A stretch of DNA of 63,254 nt from Candidatus Peregrinibacteria bacterium (GCA_016928915.1 JAFGJT010000004.1:1-63254); one strand, 5' to 3'. Numbered from the stretch's first letter, positions 1 to 10,343 are shown. Translations and numbers: made by a program. The notes: generated from the sequence alone by a model not told the origin.

Positions 1-358
<358 letters not shown>

Positions 359-377
359 ATATTAAAAAGTATGATGT

Positions 378-438
378 GGCACGATGTGTTGGTGCTAAGT
401 CTCGTTTTATTCGGGATTTAGTACTGGCACATGGTGCC
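378..438 (+). other. 23S-5S spacer hairpin, probable rRNA processing stem
   Basis: The spacer folds into one long hairpin. The outer arm ggcac (378-382) pairs with gtgcc (434-438). The inner arm tgtgttggtgctaa (385-398) pairs, with several G-U pairs, with ttagtactggcaca (418-431), leaving a short loop. It lies between 23S and 5S, so an RNase III-type processing site is the simplest reading. That role is inferred; the pairing is read directly. Confidence 0.55.
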
Positions 439-490
439 GTTGACTAGCAATTTATGGAAATAACATTTGCACATTGATTTAAAAGGCACA

Positions 491-611
491 GTCTTGGTAG
501 CTATAGAGAGTGGGGTACACCTGTTCCCATCCCGAACACAGAAGTTAAGCCACTCTTCGCCAATGGTACTGCTATATTAATTAGCGGGAGAGTAGGGCGC
601 TGCCAAGACTG
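491..611 (+). rRNA. 5S ribosomal RNA
   Basis: The length is close to 120 nt. The characteristic cccatcccgaacacagaag block lies at 526-544, with a gggagagtaggg segment before the 3' end. The two ends (gtcttggtag and gccaagac) form the terminal helix I. This pairing extends outward through gcaca/gtgcc into flanking sequence, and a T-rich stretch follows at 615-623, so the precursor ends in a terminator-like structure. The TraC-like gene on the other strand ends only about 10 nt downstream. Confidence 0.96.
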
Positions 612-621
612 TGCCTTTTAT

Positions 622-1401
622 TTATCCTTCTTCCAGACCTATTTCGTTTCTTTTTTCTTCGTCCAGAACGTCTTCGTCGGTTTGAAGTTTGATACTCTCA
701 AGCTCTTCGATTTTTTGGTTTCTTGATGTAAGTGGATTGTAGATTTCGTAAAATAACTCAATAAGATCATGTGTTTTCAGCTGATTAACCTGTAATCCGC
801 AGCTTTCAAGACCGGATTTTACAACATTGATTCTCTGATTAAGACCTTTTTTGAGCTGTAAAAATTCTTTGTGTCTTTTTTGAACTTCGGCAAATGAGTC
901 TTTGGGCTGCATGTTCTGAAAAAATCTCTGCAGAACATTCGGCTTTACTGCACGAAACGGATCGTAAGGAACAACAACAAGGAACTGTTTTTCCATTATA
1001 TCCGCATATTCAACAAGTCTTTGAATATAATCCATATATTCATATGTCTGTCTTTGTAAAAGTTCGTTGGTTTGTTTTTCGCCCAGACCGTTTAATTCAT
1101 CTATATAATTATCAATATCAAGCTTTCTTGACCTTACTATTATTTGAATCGGAAATTCCAGTGAGTTTAAAAAGTTTTGATATGAATAAATAATTGCATT
1201 TTGTTCATCTTCTGATTTTAAATTAAAATTAATACTTGTAACGTCCAGTATTGATCTTATGCCGCCGTTTTTTAATACAACGGTGTCATCACGTATTTCC
1301 GCTATTCTTAAATAAAGCTGGGCGCTTGACGCCGTTCCTTTTTGAGCCTGATGAACTGTTGTGTTCTTTTGTTGTTCCTGCGTTGCAGTGTTATTCGTCA
1401 T
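622..1401 (-). CDS. TraC-like / VirB4 N-terminal-type T4SS protein
   Basis: A 259-residue protein resembling the amino-terminal, non-ATPase part of TraC/VirB4 proteins. A Gln/Thr-rich start is followed by a beta-rich segment (about residues 28-95, with the 'vvLknGgirsiLdvtsiNFnl' type pattern) and a long charged helical tail. No Walker A motif is present, so the ATPase half is missing or encoded elsewhere. It overlaps the upstream PrgI gene by 11 nt, which argues for one transcript. PrgI followed by a VirB4-type protein is the usual order in Gram-positive-like T4SS and CPR genomes. The gene ends next to 5S rRNA. Family assignment is by pattern; a role in a type IV secretion or pilus-like machine is inferred. 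Confidence 0.7.
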   Translation of the reverse strand: MTNNTATQEQQKNTTVHQAQKGTASSAQLYLRIAEIRDDTVVLKNGGIRSILDVTSINFNLKSEDEQNAIIYSYQNFLNSLEFPIQIIVRSRKLDIDNYIDELNGLGEKQTNELLQRQTYEYMDYIQRLVEYADIMEKQFLVVVPYDPFRAVKPNVLQRFFQNMQPKDSFAEVQKRHKEFLQLKKGLNQRINVVKSGLESCGLQVNQLKTHDLIELFYEIYNPLTSRNQKIEELESIKLQTDEDVLDEEKRNEIGLEEG

Positions 1402-1846
1402 GTTTATTTGGATTACCTGAATGATATTTATCCAGTTTCGTTGATATATCCTTTAATTTTTTTACCGTTTCTTTTGTTTGTTCGCTTTTTTGAATTGATT
1501 TATGTTCAGCTTCGGTCGGCTGTTTTATCAGAACCTCCTGTAAAAACACATCACCGCTTTTTTTAATCCAGATCCTTTTTCTTGGCAGCATGATAAACTG
1601 AATAAACAGCAGTATAAATCGTGAAAAAGTTACATTATAAATTTTAACAAAAGCAAAGAGCACAGTTATTACCCCAACTACCGCAACCGGAGGCAGCCAT
1701 ACTTCCCAGAAATAGGTTCTTGCAAGCGCAATATACACTACATAACCCACAGCTCCCCCCACGGCCAATATAATCATGTGCTTAAGCGTCAAGGGTCCTA
1801 CTATTTTATCTTCCATTTGAACATTTTGAGGAACTTTAAACTGCAT
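1391..1846 (-). CDS. PrgI family membrane protein
   Basis: A 151-residue protein. The N-terminal 'FKVPQNVQMEDKIVGPLTLKH' region is followed by two adjacent hydrophobic helices (about residues 28-48 and 50-68), then a third amphipathic segment and a charged Lys/Glu-rich tail. This is the PrgI family layout: small inner-membrane proteins encoded beside VirB4-type ATPases in T4SS loci. It shares an 11-nt overlap with the TraC-like gene. A possible promoter lies just upstream (1870-1899). The gene is divergent from lepA. Confidence 0.75.
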   Translation of the reverse strand: MQFKVPQNVQMEDKIVGPLTLKHMIILAVGGAVGYVVYIALARTYFWEVWLPPVAVVGVITVLFAFVKIYNVTFSRFILLFIQFIMLPRKRIWIKKSGDVFLQEVLIKQPTEAEHKSIQKSEQTKETVKKLKDISTKLDKYHSGNPNKHDE

Positions 1847-1869
1847 GTATATGTTTTATTAATCTTTAT

Positions 1870-1899
1870 ATTCTACCACAAAACGCACTTATAATTCAA
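1870..1899 (-). promoter_or_regulatory. Possible sigma70 promoter for the PrgI/TraC-like pair
   Basis: On the minus strand TTGAAT (1894-1899) and TAGAAT (1870-1875) are separated by 18 nt, and the predicted start site lies some 15 nt before the PrgI ATG. The region is AT-rich, so chance matches are common. Confidence 0.4.
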
Positions 1900-1940
1900 T
1901 TTAACTTTGCCAATAACTTATTCACCTGTTAAAATTTGTG

Positions 1941-1969
1941 TTGAAAAAGTAAAATATATTTGAATAATT
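1941..1969 (+). promoter_or_regulatory. Possible lepA promoter
   Basis: TTGAAA at 1941-1946 and ATAATT at 1964-1969 are 17 nt apart, upstream of the lepA ATG at 1995. The -10 element is poor. No Shine-Dalgarno sequence lies between it and the start codon. Confidence 0.35.
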
Positions 1970-1994
1970 TTATTGATCAAGACGACCTTGGGAT

Positions 1995-3830
1995 ATGAAT
2001 AAAAAATTTACTCAAAAAATCAGAAATTTTTGTATTATTGCGCATATAGATCATGGAAAATCGACCCTGGCGGATCGTTTGCTGGAGTATACAAAAACTA
2101 TTGAGAAGCGTGATATGAAACACAATCAGATTTTGGATACAATGGAACTTGAACAGGAAAGGGGAATTACAATCAAACTGCAGCCGGTACGAATGGATTG
2201 CGAATTTGAAGGTGAAAAGTATATTTTAAATTTAATTGATACCCCGGGACACGTTGATTTTAGTTACGAAGTTTCCAGGAGCCTGGCAGCTTGTGAGGGC
2301 GCTATTTTGGTTGTTGACGCAACTCAGGGAATACAGGCGCAGACTCTTGCAAACTGTTATATGGCGATAGATCATAATCTTACAATTATTCCGGTAATTA
2401 ATAAAATTGATCTGCCTTCGGCTGATGTAGAACGAGTTGCTCATGAAATTGAAAATACTTTGGCAATTCCAAAAGAGGAAATTATTCCCGTTTCTGCAAA
2501 GGACGGTACCAATATTGAAACGCTTTTACAGGCTGTTATAAAACGCATTCCGGCCCCTGTTATAAGCGCTTCATCAGCTGACGATGAATTTAAAGCATTA
2601 ATTTTTGATTCTGTTTATGATTTATATAAAGGAGTTGTTGCTTATATTAGAGTTAAAGCAGGTTCCGTTAAAAAAGGCGACAAGGTATGGCTTTTAAATA
2701 CCAAACAGCAGATCGAAATTATTGAGTGCGGATATTTCAAGCCTCATTATAAGCAGGCTGATGCCCTGTACGAAGGAGAGGTCGGATATATTGTAACCGG
2801 TTTGAAAACAGTGGCTGAAGCAAGAGTGGGCGATACGGTGTGGAAATCCGGATCAAATAATCTTACTCATAATCACGCTGTTTCGCTTGAGGGGTATCAT
2901 ATTGTTAAACCTTATGTTTTTGCGGGAATATTTTGTTCAAACGGAGATGATTATCCTTTGTTAAGGGATGCTCTTGAAAAACTTCAGTTGAACGATTCCT
3001 CCCTTTCATATACACCCGAACAGTCGACCGCTCTTGGACATGGTTTTAGATGCGGATTTCTTGGCATGCTGCACCTTGAAATTGTTCAGGAAAGGCTTGA
3101 ACGTGAGTATAATTTGAATTTAATAATAACCGCGCCGTCGGTTTCTTATATTGCCGTTACCATGAAAGAAGAAGAGAAATTTATTTCAAGCCCGTCGGAG
3201 CTGCCAAATCCGGCTTCTGTTAAGGCAATTAAAGAGCCATGGATGAATCTTGAAATTTTGACGCCTAAAGAATATATAGGACCAATAATGAAACTTGTAC
3301 AGGAAAGACGGGGAATTAATAAAGATATGCAGTATATCGACCAAAACCGTGTTATTTTAACTTTTGAAATACCCCTTGCCTCAATCGTTATAGATTTTTA
3401 TGACAATTTAAAGAGCATTACATCCGGATATGCTTCAATGAATTATGATTTTATTGAATATCGCGAGGAAAATCTTGTTAAAATGGATATTCTGGTTGCA
3501 GGCAAACCGGTCGAAGCATTATCCGTTATAATTCATAAAAGTGAATCTTATCATATGGGTATGAGCATAACAAAAAAACTTAAAAAGTTGATTCCGCGGG
3601 CCATGTTTGAAATTCCCATTCAGGCTGCTATTGGTGCAAAAATAATTGCCCGTGAAACAATAAGTGCAATGCGCAAAGATGTTACCGCAAAATTATACGG
3701 CGGCGACAGAACACGCAAAGATAAACTGTTAAAGAAACAAAAAGAAGGGAAAAAACGAATGAAAAGAGTTGGAAATATCGATATTCCGCAGGAGGCTTTT
3801 TTAACCATATTAAAACGGGACAGCGAATGA
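1995..3830 (+). CDS. lepA: Elongation factor 4 (LepA), ribosomal back-translocase GTPase
   Basis: A 611-residue translational GTPase. Visible motifs: G1 AHIDHGKST (residues 16-24), switch II DTPGHVDF and G4 NKID. The LepA-specific C-terminal domain follows ('YGGDRTRKDKLLKKQKEGKKRMK'-like segment near residue 570), which separates it from EF-G. Length is close to the family norm of about 600. EF4 acts on stalled or mistranslocated ribosomes. It ends with TGA, direct evidence that TGA is a stop codon in this genome. No Shine-Dalgarno sequence precedes the ATG. Confidence 0.98.
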   Translation: MNKKFTQKIRNFCIIAHIDHGKSTLADRLLEYTKTIEKRDMKHNQILDTMELEQERGITIKLQPVRMDCEFEGEKYILNLIDTPGHVDFSYEVSRSLAACEGAILVVDATQGIQAQTLANCYMAIDHNLTIIPVINKIDLPSADVERVAHEIENTLAIPKEEIIPVSAKDGTNIETLLQAVIKRIPAPVISASSADDEFKALIFDSVYDLYKGVVAYIRVKAGSVKKGDKVWLLNTKQQIEIIECGYFKPHYKQADALYEGEVGYIVTGLKTVAEARVGDTVWKSGSNNLTHNHAVSLEGYHIVKPYVFAGIFCSNGDDYPLLRDALEKLQLNDSSLSYTPEQSTALGHGFRCGFLGMLHLEIVQERLEREYNLNLIITAPSVSYIAVTMKEEEKFISSPSELPNPASVKAIKEPWMNLEILTPKEYIGPIMKLVQERRGINKDMQYIDQNRVILTFEIPLASIVIDFYDNLKSITSGYASMNYDFIEYREENLVKMDILVAGKPVEALSVIIHKSESYHMGMSITKKLKKLIPRAMFEIPIQAAIGAKIIARETISAMRKDVTAKLYGGDRTRKDKLLKKQKEGKKRMKRVGNIDIPQEAFLTILKRDSE

Positions 3831-3835
3831 GTTTG

Positions 3836-3864
3836 TTGTTATTTAAAGCCTTTTGTGTTAAAAT
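3836..3864 (+). promoter_or_regulatory. Possible promoter for the family 5 solute-binding protein gene
   Basis: TTGTTA (3836-3841) and TAAAAT (3859-3864) have a 17-nt spacer. The predicted start site near 3871 gives a leader of about 25 nt before the ATG at 3897. This favours that ATG over the upstream GTG at 3855, which lies inside the promoter. Confidence 0.5.
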
Positions 3865-3896
3865 ATACAGATAAAATAAACACAAAAAGCGGATAT

Positions 3897-5423
3897 ATGA
3901 AGATTTTGCTTAAAATATTGTTTTACCTTGCTCTTTTTTCTTTGCTGGGATTTCTTTTAATTCAGCTGTTCTTTGTTGATGAATTTAATGATTTTAAACA
4001 GAATGTCTTGCATCTTTCACCTCCTGCCAAAACAGATGTTTCTTATAAAACTTTAAATATTGCATATGCTTTTGGTCCCGCATCTTTAGAGCCAACTCAT
4101 TTTGACTCTGTCACGCGCGGTCGTCTTTTAAATATTTATGAGGCGCTTGTAAAAACCGACAAAGATTTAAAAATCCATCCATGCCTTGCGGTTTCTTGGG
4201 GAAGATTAAACGATACTACATGGGAATTTAAACTGCGGCCCGATGTTTTATTTCATGACGGTTCAAATTTAACCGCAGATGATGTTCTTGCAAGTTTTGA
4301 CAGGGCGATAAATTATCAGTATTCACAGCTCGATGATGTATTAAAGTCCATAAAATCAATAAAAAAAATTGATGATTTAACAATTGAAATAATTACAAAT
4401 TATCCTGATCCTCTTTTGGTTAACAGGATTTCGGGTGTTTTGATTTTTCCGGACACTTTAAAGGATTTTGAAAAACCCGTTGGAACAGCGCCATATGAAT
4501 TTTTCTATTTTGACAATGAGCTTTTACAACTCGAACGATTTGAAGGATACTGGGGAGCAAAACCATATTATAAACAAATAGTTATTAAAACTATTTCCAA
4601 CAGATTTGACCGGACGGAACAGTTTAAAAAAGGTCAAATTGATATTTTGGCAAATGTACCGCCTTCTTTGATTAAGGAAATTTCAGATTCCAGCTCCGTG
4701 ACAATATCTTCTTTGCCGAGCCTTGAGGTGAATTTTTTGGTATTTAATATGAATAGTGGTTTGTTTAAGGACAAAAGGCTGCGAAAAGCAATCAGTCTGG
4801 CTTTTGACAAAAAAGAGTTTATAGATTTTACACTTGGTTATGCCCAGCCAGCCGATCAGTTTGTGAGTAACGGTATATTTGGTTTTAATCCTGAAATTAA
4901 GCCTGTTCAGCAGGACATCGAAGAGACAAAAAAACTTCTACGGGAATATGACCCGTTCAAACGCGTGCAGATAAAAATTGATATGGCTGAAGGCACGGAA
5001 ATTATCGGTGAATATATAAAAGACCATTTGAACGATTTAGGTATGAGTGTTGAAATTAATATTTTGCCATTTGAAAAGCTAAACGAGAAAATCATAACCC
5101 GCTCAACCGATATTTATTATTTAGGATGGAAATCCGAAATTGGCGATGCAAGCGATTTTCTTGAGAACGCCGTACATTCGCAGGGCAGGTTTAACGGCGG
5201 CGGTTATGTTAATAAAAAGGTTGATCAGCTTATTGAGCTTAGTTTAAGAAATCTGGATCCAGAAAAACGTCTTCAGCAGCTTCATGAAATCATGAAAATT
5301 ATTGTTGAGGATGACATTGTCGGTGTGCCGCTTTTTGAGAGCAGTGTGATTTACGGCATAAAAGCCGGGGTAAGCTTTAAGCCGCGTCTTGACGGTAATA
5401 TTATTGCAGCTGAAATTTCATAA
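3897..5423 (+). CDS. Membrane-anchored peptide/nickel-type solute-binding protein (SBP family 5)
   Basis: About 508 residues from the ATG at 3897. A GTG at 3855 would add 14 residues but precedes the likely transcription start. A hydrophobic N-terminal helix (about residues 3-24) acts as signal anchor and no lipobox is seen. The rest matches the DppA/OppA fold: 'aLvktdkdlkihPcLAvsW...tWeFkLRpdVlFHDGs.ltadDV' near the N-terminus and 'FNMNsGlFkDkRLRkAIslAfDkk' in the middle. Family members deliver oligopeptides or similar ligands to an ABC permease, but no permease or ATPase gene is nearby. The next gene starts 5 nt after its stop, so it may be co-transcribed with the phosphatase and could serve as a sensor partner (inference). 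Confidence 0.85.
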   Translation: MKILLKILFYLALFSLLGFLLIQLFFVDEFNDFKQNVLHLSPPAKTDVSYKTLNIAYAFGPASLEPTHFDSVTRGRLLNIYEALVKTDKDLKIHPCLAVSWGRLNDTTWEFKLRPDVLFHDGSNLTADDVLASFDRAINYQYSQLDDVLKSIKSIKKIDDLTIEIITNYPDPLLVNRISGVLIFPDTLKDFEKPVGTAPYEFFYFDNELLQLERFEGYWGAKPYYKQIVIKTISNRFDRTEQFKKGQIDILANVPPSLIKEISDSSSVTISSLPSLEVNFLVFNMNSGLFKDKRLRKAISLAFDKKEFIDFTLGYAQPADQFVSNGIFGFNPEIKPVQQDIEETKKLLREYDPFKRVQIKIDMAEGTEIIGEYIKDHLNDLGMSVEINILPFEKLNEKIITRSTDIYYLGWKSEIGDASDFLENAVHSQGRFNGGGYVNKKVDQLIELSLRNLDPEKRLQQLHEIMKIIVEDDIVGVPLFESSVIYGIKAGVSFKPRLDGNIIAAEIS

Positions 5424-5427
5424 ATAT

Positions 5428-7002
5428 ATGTATTCAATAAAAACAAAATTAGTTAGTGTAATAATGGTCCTTATAATAGGATTATTCTCTTTTGCGGCTT
5501 TTTTACTGATTAAAGAAAAACAGAAAGAACTGACACAGAATATTTTCTTTCAGGCCAGATCATTCGGAGAATTAACTTCTAGCGATATTATTAATAATTA
5601 TCGTTTATACCTTGTTCAAAAAGGTTTTATTTATTTTAACAGGGAAATTTCATCTGTTTTTCAAAAAACCCTGGATATTGATTTGATACAAATTTACGAT
5701 TATTCCGGCGAACTTTTATATGATTCAATGCAGGAAAAAAGAGAGCAGTATGCGGGTCCTGTGCGGTTGATAAATGATCAAATACTTTTGTCCCAGGTTA
5801 AGGCCCATAATCCTTCCCTTATAACAAATGAAGGAAAAGTATATTTTCTTAAAAAATCCGAATTGGGAGAGATTTTATATGTTGATGAAAATGAAAATCC
5901 CATCGAATCACTTAAGGCTCTTGAGAGAATTAAATATTTGGTTTTCCCGGTTCTCGATCAGTATGCGGTACTTTATCATCTTAATTATGATAATCTTGAT
6001 ATTTTAATCAGGAACGATCAGATACGCATAGGCTCTCTTGCTTTGCTTGGTATGGTCATAGGACTTCTAAGCGCGATATTTTTTGCCAATCAGATCACCA
6101 GGCCCATAAGAAAGCTGACAAAAGGATCGGGCATTATTGCAACAGGAAATTTTAAGCACAGGGTGGAGATAAAAACACACGATGAGCTCGAAATATTGGG
6201 AAATGCCTTTAATAAAATGGCTGCGGATCTTGATGTAAGCACCAAAGCGCTTGTTTATAAAGAACGTGTGGCAAAAGAACTTGAGCTTGCACAAAAAATA
6301 CAGCAGGAGCTTATACCAAAACAACTGCCCGCGCTTGAGGGGCTGGATATAGCCGCAGGTCTTGTTCCCGCGGAAGAAATAGGCGGCGATGTATATGATT
6401 TTTTGAAAAAAGACGAAAAAAACACAATGTTTTATTTAGGAGATGTTACGGGGCACGGTGTGCCATCAGGTCTTGTCGGGTCAATAGCCAATGCAATATT
6501 TTTTAGCCATAAGGATAAATTGGGGCTAAAAGAAATCATGGTTGAAGTTAACAAAGTTTTAAAAGCAAAATCACCGCCAAATATGTTTATTACCCTGTGT
6601 CTTTTAAACTGGAACAGCGAACTTAAAAAATTAAGTTATGTTAATGCCGGACATGAGCAGATGATTCGTTTTAACAGCGCTGAAAACAATTCGGAATTAT
6701 TAAAAGGAGGAGGAATAGCTCTTGGAATGTTTCCTGATATTGCAAATTTAATCCTTGAACAAGAGGCTTCTTTAAATCCGGGGGATTGTGTTGTGCTATA
6801 TTCCGACGGAATCCCGGAAGCATGGAAGAACCCCAAAGAGATATACGGCATGGACAGGTTTAAAGAAGCGGTCAAAAATTTTGGCAATCTCGATAATGCA
6901 ACGGCAATCAGAAACGCCATTTTGCAGGATGTGAAAAATTTTATAGGAGACTATAAACAGATGGACGATATAACGATTCTTGTAATTAAACGAACATCTT
7001 AA
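5428..7002 (+). CDS. Membrane sensor PP2C phosphatase (HAMP + SpoIIE/RsbU-type)
   Basis: About 524 residues from ATG 5428; an in-frame upstream start would lie inside the preceding gene. A transmembrane helix (about 5-25) is followed by an extracytoplasmic sensor region to about residue 198, a second transmembrane helix, a HAMP linker (about 218-270) and a PP2C/SpoIIE domain. That domain has GGDVYDF (from about 319), [15 protein letters not shown] and a final DDITILVI, which supply the metal-binding aspartates. Such phosphatases dephosphorylate STAS anti-anti-sigma factors. A STAS protein and a matching kinase are encoded at 59.3-60.2 kb and are plausible partners, though distant. The 3' end overlaps glyA (convergent) by 4 nt. 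Confidence 0.9.
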   Translation: MYSIKTKLVSVIMVLIIGLFSFAAFLLIKEKQKELTQNIFFQARSFGELTSSDIINNYRLYLVQKGFIYFNREISSVFQKTLDIDLIQIYDYSGELLYDSMQEKREQYAGPVRLINDQILLSQVKAHNPSLITNEGKVYFLKKSELGEILYVDENENPIESLKALERIKYLVFPVLDQYAVLYHLNYDNLDILIRNDQIRIGSLALLGMVIGLLSAIFFANQITRPIRKLTKGSGIIATGNFKHRVEIKTHDELEILGNAFNKMAADLDVSTKALVYKERVAKELELAQKIQQELIPKQLPALEGLDIAAGLVPAEEIGGDVYDFLKKDEKNTMFYLGDVTGHGVPSGLVGSIANAIFFSHKDKLGLKEIMVEVNKVLKAKSPPNMFITLCLLNWNSELKKLSYVNAGHEQMIRFNSAENNSELLKGGGIALGMFPDIANLILEQEASLNPGDCVVLYSDGIPEAWKNPKEIYGMDRFKEAVKNFGNLDNATAIRNAILQDVKNFIGDYKQMDDITILVIKRTS

Positions 7003-8246
7003 ATTTTAATACCCGGCACCGGGAAATTTTTGCAGAAATCTCTGACTTCGTTTTTTAAATTATTCAAATATTCGTCGTCCTGATAATGTTCCAGCGCAGC
7101 GGTAATCCATGTTGCGATTTTTTGCATGTCCTGTTCTTTCATGCCGCGGGTTGTAATTGCGGGTGTGCCGAGTCTTAGTCCGCTCGGATCAAAAGGCGGT
7201 CTGGGGTCAAACGGTATAGTATTTTTATTGGTTGTTAAACCGATTTTATCAAGACATTCCTGCGCGACTTTGCCGGGGATCTGTTTGCTTGTAAGATCAA
7301 TTAAAATCAGATGATTGTCGGTGCCGCCGGAAACAAGATTAAAACCGTATTCCATTAATTTATTGGCGAGGGCTCTGGCATTATTTACAATCTGAGCGGC
7401 ATAATCTTTAAATTCGGGCTGCAGCGCTTCACCGAAGGCAACAGCCTTTGCGGCGGTCGTGTTGTCGTGCGGGCCGCCCTGAAGGCCCGGAAAAACAGCT
7501 TTGTCTATATCTTTTGCGTATTGCTCTTTGCACATTATCATGGCTCCGCGCGGCCCGCGAAGAGTTTTATGTGTTGTTGTTGTGATGACGTCAAAGTGAG
7601 GCACGGGGCTCGGGTGCACGCCTCCCGCAATAAGCCCCGCAATATGCGCAATATCAGCCATTAAAATTGCCCCGACATGATCTCCGATTTCTTTAAACGC
7701 TTTCCAGTCTATTATGCGCGGATAAGCGGTATAGCCCGCAATAATTAATTTTGGTTTATGTTTAAGAGCCTGCTCCCGAACCATATCCATGTTCAGTCTT
7801 CCGGTATCTTTTTCAACTTCATAAGGAACAACATTGTAGGTTCGCCCTGAAAAACTAATCGGCAGTCCGTGAGTTATATGTCCGCCATGATCAAGTTTTA
7901 ATCCCATTATTGTGTCCCCATATTCAAGCAGTCCAAAATAAACCGCCATATTTGCGGGGCTGCCCGAATAACTTTGTACGTTAACATGATCGACTCCAAA
8001 AAGCTGCTTTGCGCGTTCAACCGCAAGCTGCTCAACTTTATCCACATTTTCCTGACCTCCGTAATATCTCTTGCCGGGATATCCCTCCGAATATTTATTC
8101 GTAAAAACAGACCCGGTTGCCTCCATTACCGCTGCTGAAGCGTAATTTTCCGAGGGGATTAATTCAATTCCGTATGTCTGCCTTTCTTCCTCCGATTTAA
8201 GTATATTAAAGATTTCCTTGTCGGTTTTTTGCAGGTTAGGATGCAT
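6999..8246 (-). CDS. glyA: Serine hydroxymethyltransferase
   Basis: A 415-residue PLP enzyme that interconverts serine and glycine and charges tetrahydrofolate with a one-carbon unit. Seen: '[12 protein letters not shown]' near the start, '[14 protein letters not shown]', and the PLP-lysine segment [13 protein letters not shown]. Length is normal for bacteria. It is the last gene of a minus-strand set (SecD/parvulin chimera, folate cyclo-ligase, glyA), with only 5 nt after the cyclo-ligase. Pairing of glyA with the cyclo-ligase makes sense metabolically, feeding folate used by Fmt and purine synthesis. Confidence 0.98.
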   Translation of the reverse strand: MHPNLQKTDKEIFNILKSEEERQTYGIELIPSENYASAAVMEATGSVFTNKYSEGYPGKRYYGGQENVDKVEQLAVERAKQLFGVDHVNVQSYSGSPANMAVYFGLLEYGDTIMGLKLDHGGHITHGLPISFSGRTYNVVPYEVEKDTGRLNMDMVREQALKHKPKLIIAGYTAYPRIIDWKAFKEIGDHVGAILMADIAHIAGLIAGGVHPSPVPHFDVITTTTHKTLRGPRGAMIMCKEQYAKDIDKAVFPGLQGGPHDNTTAAKAVAFGEALQPEFKDYAAQIVNNARALANKLMEYGFNLVSGGTDNHLILIDLTSKQIPGKVAQECLDKIGLTTNKNTIPFDPRPPFDPSGLRLGTPAITTRGMKEQDMQKIATWITAALEHYQDDEYLNNLKNEVRDFCKNFPVPGIKI

Positions 8247-8251
8247 ATTGA

Positions 8252-8809
8252 TTAATTAAAAAATAAAATATCCTTTTCAGTAATCAAGATGTTCATTTTA
8301 ACATCATGTTTATCGGCAGGGATATTGTCAATAATTTGAAAGCTATATGCAAGTCCAATTTTTGGGCAATGTAAAAATTTGTTTAATTTGTCAAAATAGC
8401 CTTTGCCGTAGCCGATTCTGTGGCCATTTTTATCAAAAGCGGTTCCTGGTATTATTGCCAGATCGACTTTGTTCGGATCAATCATTGGTGTGTCTAAAAC
8501 AGGTTCAAGCAGGCCGTATCTGCCTTTATAAAGGTCATCAAAACTTTTTATATGATGCAGCGACAATGAATGAAACCTTAGGTGAGTCTTCGGCACAATG
8601 ATTTTTTTCTTTTTTATATTTTTTCGTATAATTTCAAAAGTATCGATTTCTTCTTTATGCGCGATATAAATCAGTATTGTTCTGGCTTTTTTCCACTCTT
8701 TAAGATTCGCAAGTGTTTTTATTATTTTTTCATCAAGTGCATGTTTTTCACGCGCAGACAAATAACGCCTTTTTCTTGCAATACATGATCTTATTTCATG
8801 TTTAAGCAT
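8252..8809 (-). CDS. 5-formyltetrahydrofolate cyclo-ligase
   Basis: About 185 residues from ATG 8809; a TTG at 8818 would add three residues. The enzyme converts 5-formyl-THF to 5,10-methenyl-THF with ATP. Hallmarks are the basic N-terminus and the C-terminal '[22 protein letters not shown]' type segment. The start overlaps the end of the upstream SecD/parvulin gene by 8 nt, suggesting translational coupling, and glyA follows directly. It salvages folate that is otherwise trapped by the SHMT side reaction. Confidence 0.93.
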   Translation of the reverse strand: MLKHEIRSCIARKRRYLSAREKHALDEKIIKTLANLKEWKKARTILIYIAHKEEIDTFEIIRKNIKKKKIIVPKTHLRFHSLSLHHIKSFDDLYKGRYGLLEPVLDTPMIDPNKVDLAIIPGTAFDKNGHRIGYGKGYFDKLNKFLHCPKIGLAYSFQIIDNIPADKHDVKMNILITEKDILFFN

Positions 8810-10319
8810 TTTCTTCAATAAGGATTATCGGTGCCGGAAGAGGTTTCTGCAGTAATTTTGCTTTTAATTCATCAGCCTCTTTTGTTGTAGAGGGTCTAAG
8901 TATTTTAATTTCTCCCGTTTCATTTGTTTCCTGAACCGTAAAGCTTGTTATTAATTCTTTTCCCACAAAAATTCCAAGAATATTGTTTAGATTGTTTGCG
9001 GTAAGATCTTGAAGCAGATCCTTTCCTTCGTTGTTGAAAGAAATAACTATATACGGATCATATTCCTGGGTATAAATTATTTCAATGTCCGAGATGTGTT
9101 TATATACAAGCTGCGTGTCTTTCCATTCAGCCGGCTGCACCGCATAAAAAAGAACGCCGAACTTTGCACGCGGTTCCTTATGAGATTCTTCTTTTGCTCC
9201 AGTTATTTCCCCAGCTTTAATAATATGATATCCAAAAGGGGATTCCACAACATCCGAAACTTGTCCTTTATTTTCAAGCGCTAAAGCCGCATTTTCGAAT
9301 TGTTCAATATACACTCCGTTTCCGGCCGGGGTTGTTAAGATTCCTCCACTGTTTGCATTGCTTGTGTCATCTGAATATTGTTTTGCCAAAGAAACAAAAT
9401 CTTCTCCGTTATCCAGTCTGTCTTTTATTTCGTCAGCAAGGGATTTAGCTTCCTCTTTGCTTCGTTCTGTTGTTTCCGCGGCCCGCATCGCATCTTTATA
9501 GGCAACAAGAATATGGCTTACATCAACTGATTTTGGTGTTGATGCTATTCTGTCCACTTCTTCCAGATTAAAAACTTTGAGGATTGCGATAATATCGATC
9601 GGGGCGGCCAGCGCAAAAGATCTTTCTTGATACTTTATTAGCTCAGGATAAATTTCTCCCGACTTCATACTGAATATTTTTTCAGCAAAAACAGCTTTTA
9701 TTTCATCCTGATACATCCAACCCGTATGGGAATAAACCCTTCTTAAAGGATCCTGCAGCAGCTGGTTTTGGGCTTCAGCTTCAAAACTTGAGCCTGAAAG
9801 CATTTTTTGCAGAGCTTCATTTGCCGCGGTTTCAATTTCCATCTTTTCGGGGCTTGCTTCATCCTTAACGGCAGGGGTTTCTTCTACTGCTGCTGCTTCC
9901 TCCTCATTCGCTTCCTCAGCGTCTTCAGCCAATGATTCCTCATCTTCGGCAACTGCCGGGGTAACTATTTTTTCTCTCATTATAAAGGAATCGTTCTGCT
10001 CCAAGGTTTGTTTTATTACATTAATATCGTCAATACTACCGAATTTTAATGTTAAATAATGATTATTGTCTTGATTGTCTTTTTCAATGCTTACCTGGTC
10101 TACATGAAATTTGTGCAACCGTGAATTTAGAATATTTTGTACGTCATTTATCGTAGCATTATAATTATCGGTATCTACATCGGATAAATTCACAAGATAT
10201 TTCAATTCGTATGTTTGATAATTTGAGGATTTGGTTATGTCTGACGAAGACCATGAAAGAGCAACAACAAACAGACCAGCCAGTAAAAGGGCTGCGAGTA
10301 AACGGATGAAATGTTTCAT
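8802..10319 (-). CDS. SecD-like base domain with inserted parvulin (PpiC) foldase domains
   Basis: 505 residues. An N-terminal membrane anchor (about 5-23) is followed by a segment (34-118) resembling the first half of the SecD P1 base ('inDVqniLnsRLhkf.VdqvsIek', 'SFIMREKI'). An acidic linker (120-160) comes next, then a degenerate rotamase-like unit (165-258). A clear parvulin domain spans 264-372, with SHILV (His269) and SPFGYHIIKA (His365). Finally 418-505 matches the second half of the SecD base ('VISFNNEGKDLLQDLT', 'GIFVGKELI', ending [11 protein letters not shown]). SecD's five C-terminal transmembrane helices are absent. It probably acts outside the membrane as an exported-protein chaperone. 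The fusion architecture is inferred from motif reading and deserves structural confirmation. Confidence 0.75.
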   Translation of the reverse strand: MKHFIRLLAALLLAGLFVVALSWSSSDITKSSNYQTYELKYLVNLSDVDTDNYNATINDVQNILNSRLHKFHVDQVSIEKDNQDNNHYLTLKFGSIDDINVIKQTLEQNDSFIMREKIVTPAVAEDEESLAEDAEEANEEEAAAVEETPAVKDEASPEKMEIETAANEALQKMLSGSSFEAEAQNQLLQDPLRRVYSHTGWMYQDEIKAVFAEKIFSMKSGEIYPELIKYQERSFALAAPIDIIAILKVFNLEEVDRIASTPKSVDVSHILVAYKDAMRAAETTERSKEEAKSLADEIKDRLDNGEDFVSLAKQYSDDTSNANSGGILTTPAGNGVYIEQFENAALALENKGQVSDVVESPFGYHIIKAGEITGAKEESHKEPRAKFGVLFYAVQPAEWKDTQLVYKHISDIEIIYTQEYDPYIVISFNNEGKDLLQDLTANNLNNILGIFVGKELITSFTVQETNETGEIKILRPSTTKEADELKAKLLQKPLPAPIILIEENA

Positions 10320-10343
10320 ATTGTTTTGTTAAAATCGAGGAAT

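Noticed and set aside
3828-3830. UGA recoded as glycine (Gracilibacteria/SR1 type)
   Set aside because: lepA and the gene at 35298-35711 end with TGA exactly where the protein families end.
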